Made by a program: the position numbers and the translations under genes. DNA of 64,000 bases, from the NCBI GenBank assembly GCA_000472185.1, contig AVDB01000002.1:248001-312000 (forward strand). Direction: 5' to 3'. The notes under the pieces are model-generated. The model had not been told where the DNA came from. It did no database searches and saw only the letters and a list, made by a program, of their open reading frames with translations. This document shows, piece after piece, positions 57,875 to 64,000 of the stretch. The first letter of the stretch is position 1, and each line of letters opens with the position of its first letter. The DNA comes from Rhodobacteraceae bacterium HIMB11 (GTDB taxonomy: Bacteria; Pseudomonadota; Alphaproteobacteria; Rhodobacterales; Rhodobacteraceae).

Positions 57875-58116
57875 GTGGTTTTGTCCCCAAATCTGGTGTG
57901 ATATGTATGATAAGGTTAAACGCGGCGCGATGGCTCAAACGCCTTGTCCCGGTCACTCTTATTCAGAGTGCCGGGCATATAATTCGAATAATATGTGCCA
58001 CCATTTTCAACATGGCTTGGCTTATAGGCGAGGAAGCGTGGATGGTCCAGTCAGTTTCATGAACTGGTCAATAATTCGTGCGCGCGCCATTGGGGAAGGG
58101 GCGCACGCCAGCGTGT

Positions 58117-58452
58117 TTAGTTGGGCGTGACACGCTGTTTTTCAAGTTTCAATTCTTGCAAAATCTGTTTGGCCAAAAGGGCAGACAACTGTTTTGCGTG
58201 AACATGTTCCATTGATGTTTTATCCGCGATGCGTTCGCTGCGAAAATAGACTTTGCGAAAGACATTGACCTGACGATTTAGAACTGGATCTTGCTCTAGG
58301 GCGTCGAGCAAAAATCCAAAAAAATCGTCTTGCGTATCTGCCTTTTATTCCTCATCGACTTGGGGCGCTTCGTCAGAGGTGGTGACAGGGGCTTGGGGCC
58401 AGTCTTAGACGGTCAAGTATATGTTGCGGTTTGTGATTTGCTTTAATGACAT
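58117..58452 (-). pseudogene. Small unknown gene with two in-frame TAA codons
   Basis: The frame of 111 codons starts with MSLKQITNRN (ATG 58452, upstream GAAGG) and ends with KLEKQRVTPN. It is interrupted by TAA at 58405-58407 and 58345-58347, both possibly former CAA codons, but has no frameshift. The last 75 codons look protein-like: acidic linker, then a helical segment DFFGFLLDALEQDPVLNRQ and a Lys/Gln-rich end. I do not recognise the family. Just upstream, 58453-58605 holds AT-rich DNA after the ptsP stop and a possible 17-codon frame, with no supported gene. Confidence 0.5.
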
Positions 58453-58605
58453 TTTTCTTACCTTCGATCTCTATTGACACCAATGTAAGAATGAATAGAC
58501 GTCATGTGCATTCTCCCAAAGGGTAAGTGGTATTAGTTTTTTTATTGGTTTTATAATTATATAGCCAATGTCATTTGGGGGAATTTTACAAACGCTGATG
58601 CACGT

Positions 58606-60846
58606 TTATTTTCCGCTAAGTGATTGTAATATATAGGGTCTAGCGGATTGAACGCCTTCCGCATGCGCCTGTTTGATGGCGTCGCGGATGTCATTTAAAT
58701 TGGTTCGTAACAACATGTGTTTTACAGGACCAATGGAAGCCGGGCGCATGCTTAAATTTTTAATACCAATTGCGGCAAATGCTGCGGCCTCGATTGGGCG
58801 TCCTGCATCTTCGCCACAAAATGACAATCTGGTTGCTGTTTCCGCGCATCGTTCGGATATTTGTTGCAGGAAGCTGAGGAAGCTAAGGTTCAAGGTATCA
58901 TAGCGTCTGCGCACCAATTCGTTTTCACGGTCAGCGGCGAAAAAGAATTGTTTTAGATCATTTCCACCGATCGATAAAAAATCGACCGTTTCGTAAAACC
59001 GCTTTGGCGCAAACGCCAATGACGGTGTTTCCAGCATTGCGCCGATTTCCATGCTTTCAGGGATGGGGTGTCCCAACCTGACTTCGCGTTCAATGGCCTT
59101 GTCCATTTCCGCTCGCGCCTGGTCGAATTCGTTCATTTGCGCGACAAAGGGGAACATCACCGATAATGGCCGACCTTCTGCCGCGCGCAATAACGCTTGT
59201 AGCTGCATGCGCAGAACACTGGGTCGGTCCAATCCAACGCGGATCGCACGCCACCCAAGGGCGGGATTGGGCTCTTCTACGTGGGGAAGGTAGGACAGAA
59301 CCTTATCCGAACCAATGTCCAACGTGCGAAACACTACGCGTTTTCCATCGGCTGCATCCATCACACGTTTATAAAGAGAGCTGAGCTCGCCACGTTGTGG
59401 CATTTTTGAACGTACAAGGAACTGTAGTTCCGTGCGAAATAACCCCACGCCTTCGGCACCTGAATGATTTAGGCTGGGCAGGTCCGCCATTAAGCCTGCG
59501 TTCATAACCAGCGAAAGCTGTGTGCCATCCTTTGTTACTGTCGCATCATCACGGATCGCGCTGTAGCGTTCTTGGGCTTCGGCCTCCATCGCGATTTTAT
59601 CACGAAAGGCATTGGCAACCATTTCATCGGGGCGCAGGTGAACGATCCCCTGATCGCCATCCACCAAAATACGATCCCCATTCAACGCCTCGGTCGTGAT
59701 GTTTTTGGCGCGGATAACCAACGGTATTGCCAAGGCCCGGGCCACGATGGTTGCGTGGCTGCCCACGGATCCTTCTTCCAGAACGATGCCTTTTAGGCTG
59801 CGCCCATAATCCAACAATTCAGCGGGGCCGATATTGGATGCAATCAGGATCGGATCAGCGGGCATATCGGCACCCGTTTCTTTGCCCTGACCTGTCAAAA
59901 TACGCAGCAGGCGATTTGAAAGGTCGTCCAAATCATGTAAACGGTCCCGCATATAAGCATCGGTTGCCTGTTCCAAACGGGCGCGTGCGGTTGATTGTTC
60001 TTTTTCCACGGCGGCTTCGGCCGACAGTCCACTGTCGATGTCGGTTTCCATGCGCCGCATCCATCCGCGTGAATTGGCGAACATTTTGTAGGCTTCTAAC
60101 ACCTCTAACTGTTCTTTGTCACCCGATTGGACCGTGTCAAACATCGTATCAATATGCGCTTGCAGCGCTTCAACACAGTCGCGCAGGCGTTGCTTTTCGG
60201 CCTCTGGGTCCTCGGTCACGAGGTTTGTGACAACGACGCGTGGTTCATGCAGCCATACGTTGCCTTGGGCAGCACCTTCTTGGGCGGTTGCGCCACGGAA
60301 CATAACCGCCTGTTGGTGCAGCGCCTTAAGCCCCGTTTCTTCGCCCACAAAGGCACCCAATTCTGTCATTTCCGCAATGACCATGGCGACAACTTCTAGG
60401 GCATAGATTTCATCGGATGTGAATTCACGCGACAGTTTTGATTGCACAACCAAAACCCCAAGCTTTTCACCCAAGCGTTGGATCGGAATACCAAGGAAAG
60501 ATGAATAAATCTCTTCCCCTGTTTCGGGCATATACCGAAACCCTTTGGCAGAGGGGGCATCGGCAGTATTAACGATTTTGTTTGACTTGGCGACGCGACC
60601 CACCAACCCTTCGCCTAGTTTCATCCGGGTTTGGTGCACCGCATCGCGGTTCAAACCTTCGGTGGCACAGAGTTCCAAAGTATCGGTATCACGAAACAGG
60701 TAGATCGAGCACACCTCGGTCCCCATTGAATCCGCGATCAGGTGGGTGATGGTGTCAAGCCGCTCTTGTCCCTTGGCCTCAGAGGCCATGGTGTCGCGCA
60801 GCCGTCCCAAGAGGGCGCGGCTGTTGCTGCCAGAGCGTTGTGACAT
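58606..60846 (-). CDS. ptsP: PEP-protein phosphotransferase PtsP (EI-Ntr)
   Basis: First enzyme of the nitrogen-type phosphotransferase system (746 aa). An N-terminal GAF domain (about 20-165) is followed by an EI N-domain with the phospho-acceptor H364 in GSVGSHATIVAR. The PEP-binding barrel follows (for example EGVGLFRTELQFL) with the catalytic Cys in SFCGEDAGRP (about 665). It phosphorylates the NPr/EIIA-Ntr chain, linking PEP/nitrogen state to regulation. lysC lies 12 bases upstream, an arrangement common in alphaproteobacteria. Confidence 0.96.
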   Translation of the reverse strand: MSQRSGSNSRALLGRLRDTMASEAKGQERLDTITHLIADSMGTEVCSIYLFRDTDTLELCATEGLNRDAVHQTRMKLGEGLVGRVAKSNKIVNTADAPSAKGFRYMPETGEEIYSSFLGIPIQRLGEKLGVLVVQSKLSREFTSDEIYALEVVAMVIAEMTELGAFVGEETGLKALHQQAVMFRGATAQEGAAQGNVWLHEPRVVVTNLVTEDPEAEKQRLRDCVEALQAHIDTMFDTVQSGDKEQLEVLEAYKMFANSRGWMRRMETDIDSGLSAEAAVEKEQSTARARLEQATDAYMRDRLHDLDDLSNRLLRILTGQGKETGADMPADPILIASNIGPAELLDYGRSLKGIVLEEGSVGSHATIVARALAIPLVIRAKNITTEALNGDRILVDGDQGIVHLRPDEMVANAFRDKIAMEAEAQERYSAIRDDATVTKDGTQLSLVMNAGLMADLPSLNHSGAEGVGLFRTELQFLVRSKMPQRGELSSLYKRVMDAADGKRVVFRTLDIGSDKVLSYLPHVEEPNPALGWRAIRVGLDRPSVLRMQLQALLRAAEGRPLSVMFPFVAQMNEFDQARAEMDKAIEREVRLGHPIPESMEIGAMLETPSLAFAPKRFYETVDFLSIGGNDLKQFFFAADRENELVRRRYDTLNLSFLSFLQQISERCAETATRLSFCGEDAGRPIEAAAFAAIGIKNLSMRPASIGPVKHMLLRTNLNDIRDAIKQAHAEGVQSARPYILQSLSGK

Positions 60847-60858
60847 TCTGTCTGTGCC

Positions 60859-62094
60859 TTATGCCTTTTCTAGTTCAAAGGCATCATGCAGGGATTGAAC
60901 GGCAAGTTCCATGTATTTTCGATCGACAAGCACAGAAATTTTGATTTCTGAGGTTGCGATGACCTTAATATTAATACCCTCGTCGGATAAGGTTTGGAAC
61001 ATTTTGGCCGCAACACCCGATTGTGAACGCATGCCAATCCCAACTGCCGAGATTTTCGCCACATTGGTATCCGCGATCAAATCAGCAAAATTCAATTCGC
61101 CTGCGTCTTTGGCGTCATTCAATGCCTTTTCAGCGCGCATCACCTGATCCGTCGGACAAGAGAATGTCATATCCGTGCGACCCTCTTCCGCGATGTTTTG
61201 GATGATCATGTCTACGTTCACGCCTGCATCTGACAGCGGTCCAAAGATTGCCGCGGCAATGCCAGGACGGTCCGCAACAGATTGCAACGTCATTTTTGCC
61301 TCATCGCGGGAATAGGCGATGCCAGAGACCACATTGGATTCCATGATTTCCTCCTCATCGCAGACAAGTGTGCCTGCTGTGTCTGAGGGTTCTTCAAAAC
61401 TGGAAAGAACCCGCAATTTCACTTTGTAACGCATGGCCAATTCGACCGAACGTGTTTGCAATACTTTGGCCCCAAGTGAAGCCAGTTCCAACATTTCTTC
61501 AAAGCTGATTTTGTCCAGCTTGCGTGCCTGTTCGGCGATGCGTGGGTCGGTCGTGTAAACGCCGTCCACGTCTGTATAAATGTCACAGCGTTCCGCATCA
61601 AAGGCCGCGGCAAAAGCAACGGCAGTTGTATCTGATCCACCGCGTCCCAATGTTGTGATGCGGCCTTCGGGCGAAATTCCTTGGAAACCTGCCACAACCG
61701 CAACCTTCATTCCTTCGCCAAATTTGGCCATGATGTTATCGCTTGGAATTTCTTCGATCCGTGCGGATGAATGGGCGGACGTGGTTTTTACGGGCACCTG
61801 CCATCCTTGCCAACTGCGGGCGGGTACATCCATTTCCTGCAGCGTCAACGCCATCAAACCCGCCGTGACATTTTCACCAGAGGACACCACAGCATCATAT
61901 TCACGGGCATCATAAAGGGGAGATGTTTCATTGACCCAGCCCACCAATTCATTTGTTTTCCCAGACATCGCCGAAACGATGACAATAACGTCATATCCTT
62001 TAGCAACCTCAAGAGCGACGCGTTTTGCTGCGCGTTTGATGCGATCTAGGGTGGCAACCGATGTACCACCGAATTTCATAACAAGTACGGGCAT
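60859..62094 (-). CDS. lysC: Aspartate kinase
   Basis: Committed step to Lys, Thr and Met (411 aa from this start). The ATG at 62094 gives the canonical VMKFGGTSVA; the extension to 62157 was rejected. The kinase domain (about 1-245) contains TLGRGGSDTTAVAFAAA (about 166-182, the substrate Gly/Ser site) and YTDVDGVYTTDPRI. Two ACT domains at the C-terminus (about 265-410) provide feedback sensing. Upstream DUF1178 is on the same strand. No riboswitch is seen before it. Confidence 0.96.
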   Translation of the reverse strand: MPVLVMKFGGTSVATLDRIKRAAKRVALEVAKGYDVIVIVSAMSGKTNELVGWVNETSPLYDAREYDAVVSSGENVTAGLMALTLQEMDVPARSWQGWQVPVKTTSAHSSARIEEIPSDNIMAKFGEGMKVAVVAGFQGISPEGRITTLGRGGSDTTAVAFAAAFDAERCDIYTDVDGVYTTDPRIAEQARKLDKISFEEMLELASLGAKVLQTRSVELAMRYKVKLRVLSSFEEPSDTAGTLVCDEEEIMESNVVSGIAYSRDEAKMTLQSVADRPGIAAAIFGPLSDAGVNVDMIIQNIAEEGRTDMTFSCPTDQVMRAEKALNDAKDAGELNFADLIADTNVAKISAVGIGMRSQSGVAAKMFQTLSDEGINIKVIATSEIKISVLVDRKYMELAVQSLHDAFELEKA

Positions 62095-62202
62095 GACTTT
62101 CCCTTTGACCAAAGTTGTGGGGGGTTTATGCGCAAGCTCACGGCAATACAAGGGCAACTGGCTTGAATTTGGTGTGTTGCGCGCAATTCACGCAGGATCA
62201 CG

Positions 62203-62634
62203 TCAGTTCGATTTGCGCGTCGGCATAAAGGGTAGGGGGGTGACAGGTATCCCATCTTCGATCAGGGATTTGGCCTCTTCTGGTTTTGCCTCGCCATAAA
62301 TGGCGCGTTCGGGGGCATCCCCCAAATGCATCGAACGTGCCTCTGTAGCGAAATTCGTTCCGACGTATTCTGAATTTTGTTCCACCTGTGCCCGCATTTC
62401 CGCCATGGCCTGTTCTGCTGCGGATTTTTCGGTGGGCAATGTTGGGGCGGCCGGCGCCTCTTTCCCCTTGGTGGTGCGCACACGCGGCGCCATGATCGCT
62501 TTGCTGACCTTGGTTGAACCGCAAACTGCACAAGACACCATGCCATTGTCGGCCAATTTATCATAGGCATCCGCCGAGGCGAACCAGCTATCAAAACCGT
62601 GATCGTTTTCGCACTTTAAGGAATACTGGATCAT
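62203..62634 (-). CDS. DUF1178 family protein
   Basis: A 143-residue protein with an N-terminal zinc-ribbon-like part (CENDHGFDSWFASADAYDKL at about 8-27, then CAVCGSTKVSKAIMAPRV at about 35-52) that has Cys-x-x-Cys spacing. A variable Ala/Pro-rich linker follows, then the C-terminal helix with VGTNFATEARSMHLGD and IYGEAKPEEAKSLIEDGIPVTPLPF (split), the family hallmark. The function is unknown, and it is widespread in alphaproteobacteria. It lies upstream of lysC. Confidence 0.88.
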   Translation of the reverse strand: MIQYSLKCENDHGFDSWFASADAYDKLADNGMVSCAVCGSTKVSKAIMAPRVRTTKGKEAPAAPTLPTEKSAAEQAMAEMRAQVEQNSEYVGTNFATEARSMHLGDAPERAIYGEAKPEEAKSLIEDGIPVTPLPFMPTRKSN

Positions 62635-62727
62635 TTAACGCTCATCACAAAGTAGTTCCTGAGACTTATAGAATTTTTAGATGAAATCAAGAGAGCCATG
62701 CGGCAAGCAGCGATGTGGCAATGAAAA

Positions 62728-62749
62728 AGGGCGACCCACGGGCCGCCCT
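62728..62749 (-). terminator. Terminator of the TRAP permease gene
   Basis: Stem AGGGCG/CGCCCT with a GC-rich loop, followed on the minus strand by five T residues. It lies 24 bases past the stop at 62773. Confidence 0.75.
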
Positions 62750-62772
62750 AAATTCTGATGACCTGTATCGCC

Positions 62773-64000
62773 TTAGAAGTTCAGCGATAGATCCTTGTGA
62801 TGCGATGTACAGGTCGCAAGGAACAGCGCCTGTTCACGTGTCAGACCCTCTTGCGAACGGGCACCAATGTTACCCTTGATCGCATTCAGATAGGCTTCGA
62901 CACCAGGGCGCACCTGCGTTTCAGCAGCAGCACGCCAGACCAGTTGATCTGCATAGGCTGCAAGCGCTTTTTCATATTCTTTCAAGGCAGTCTCGCGGTC
63001 TTTCTTGCGCTTGCTCATGGCTTTTTTCGCTTTGCCAAGTGCCTTTTTGACATCATCCGCACCTTCTAGATCGCGGAATGAACGTTCTAATGCTTTTGCG
63101 GCATCTTCGGCAACTTCGAAATCAGCGGTTTCCAAAACAGGACGCAATGCGTTCAGATCACTTTCCAGCGCGATGAATGCAGGGGTTGCATCCAATGCGG
63201 CCAAAACGATGGCTGCATCTTCCCATGCTGTATCACCCGAACGGCGATAGGAATTGCGCGCCTTGGATTCTGCATCGGTCAGCTTTTTGAACGTGTCATG
63301 TGCGGCATCCCAGCCGTCTGGAATTTGTGATTCCAATGCTGCGATTTCGTCAGACATGTGTGCGACTTCTGCTTCGATTTCGGCACGTTCTGGATTGTCC
63401 GTATTCATCCGTCTGGCTTGTTTTGCCAGCTTGTCACGATGCTCTGCAATGTTGCGGATTTGTTTTTCCAAACTGCGCACCAATGTCAGCTGTGGACGAT
63501 ATCCCGCTTCGGCATCCTTAACAGCGTCCGCTGCGATTTGAATGCCCGCCAATGCGGCCAGCGCCTCTTCCGCGGATTCGGTTGAACCCTCGATTGATTT
63601 GCCGATGAATTTTGGCATGTCGTCAACATTGATGGTTTTTGCCGCATTGATCGCCGCCATGGTTGCACCCTGATCCGCAGCAATCGCATCCGTTACGAAT
63701 TGATCCAAGCAGAACTGCAAGCGCGGGTTACGCGGGGGCGGAGCGGCCTCTGACAAGAGGCTAGAGCGGTTGGGCAAATAGTTCACCAATGGCGGATATA
63801 GGCCCACGATGACCAATGCGATCAACTGCAATGTGATAAAGGCCACAACGCCGCGATACATCTGAATTGTTTTCACAACCGCAGGTGCCACGCCACGCAG
63901 ATAGAATAGCGCAAATCCAAAGGGTGGCGTCAGGAAGGATGTTTGGATGTTCAAACCAATCATAACACCCAACCACACTGCAGTGATGTTTGCAGAGGGA
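62773..64000 (-). CDS. dctM: TRAP transporter large permease with long C-terminal extension (5' end outside window)
   Basis: The frame is open to the window edge, so the N-terminal part is missing. The first visible residues end a DctM-type permease: VMIGLNIQTSFLTPPFGFAL, FYLRGVAP and a final membrane helix (about 40-63 of the visible part). After the LNYLP-like turn an approximately 320-residue soluble domain follows that is rich in Ala, Glu and Lys with heptad-like segments (QLTLVRSLEKQIRNIAEHRD, AHMSDEIAALESQI, KKALGKAKKAM, all in parts), so probably long coiled coils. DctM proteins normally stop after the permease (about 430 aa); a fused or extended variant occurs in marine Rhodobacterales. 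The substrate is unknown. Confidence 0.8.
   Translation of the reverse strand, partial: PSANITAVWLGVMIGLNIQTSFLTPPFGFALFYLRGVAPAVVKTIQMYRGVVAFITLQLIALVIVGLYPPLVNYLPNRSSLLSEAAPPPRNPRLQFCLDQFVTDAIAADQGATMAAINAAKTINVDDMPKFIGKSIEGSTESAEEALAALAGIQIAADAVKDAEAGYRPQLTLVRSLEKQIRNIAEHRDKLAKQARRMNTDNPERAEIEAEVAHMSDEIAALESQIPDGWDAAHDTFKKLTDAESKARNSYRRSGDTAWEDAAIVLAALDATPAFIALESDLNALRPVLETADFEVAEDAAKALERSFRDLEGADDVKKALGKAKKAMSKRKKDRETALKEYEKALAAYADQLVWRAAAETQVRPGVEAYLNAIKGNIGARSQEGLTREQALFLATCTSHHKDLSLNF

Noticed and set aside
33446-58452. Altered genetic code with UAA/UAG as sense
   Set aside because: Bona fide genes such as tolR (TAG) and sdhB, tolA and ftsH (TAA) end normally with these codons, so a code change is not supported; nonsense decay is simpler.

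Overview
The window is chromosomal DNA of an alphaproteobacterium of the Rhodobacterales, most likely a marine Roseobacter-group member with moderate GC. The evidence is gene order and gene content: lpd-sucBADC-mdh, malyl-CoA thioesterase and mesaconyl-CoA hydratase genes, sdhCDAB, divergent ecm and ccr, the ruvCAB-ybgC-tolQRAB-pal-cpoB-tilS-ftsH run, and many small Roseobacter-type families (DUF484, DUF1127, DUF1178, DUF1737, DUF2927, NnrU). I see no rRNA, tRNA, CRISPR, prophage or transposase. Both ends cut genes: a phosphatidylcholine-synthase-like gene at the left and a TRAP large permease at the right.

Layout. 1-2.9 kb: pcs, xerC, DUF484 and transaldolase on the minus strand. 3-7.3 kb: priA, an MFS transporter and prmA. 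7.4-19.5 kb: a DUF1127 gene, ruvCAB, an unknown gene and the Tol-Pal envelope operon running into tilS and ftsH. 19.6-20.2 kb: a DoxX membrane protein and a repeat. 20.3-29.7 kb (minus): 2-oxoglutarate dehydrogenase, succinyl-CoA synthetase and malate dehydrogenase. 29.9-33.4 kb: TauE, Mcl2-like lyase, NnrU, DUF1737 and mesaconyl-CoA hydratase. 34.3-37.8 kb: succinate dehydrogenase. 38-42.3 kb: FMN riboswitch with ribH, DUF1989, a serine-hydroxymethyltransferase-like enzyme, deoD and an acetyltransferase. 42.4-46 kb: ethylmalonyl-CoA mutase and crotonyl-CoA carboxylase/reductase. 46-50.6 kb: a RecD-like helicase, an acyl-CoA ligase and an acyl-CoA dehydrogenase. 50.6-54.9 kb: dtd, a decaying telA/DUF2927/zinc-ribbon cluster, rluB, tadA, YCII and a broken SRPBCC gene. 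55-64 kb: ileS, a broken small gene, ptsP, lysC, DUF1178 and the TRAP permease.

How the genes fit together. The 20-46 kb stretch places the oxidative half of the TCA cycle beside the ethylmalonyl-CoA pathway (Ccr, Ecm, mesaconyl-CoA hydratase, malyl-CoA thioesterase), which makes malate and succinyl-CoA from acetyl-CoA. The suc and sdh operons share an almost identical paired palindrome (two GTGATCAC cores exactly 21 bp apart), which implies one common regulator.

The least ordinary signals are that shared operator, a double-hairpin repeat present in three convergent gene junctions, and several genes broken by in-frame UAA or UAG codons with no visible frameshift. No wholly new multi-gene system is evident; most of the window is conserved core genome.
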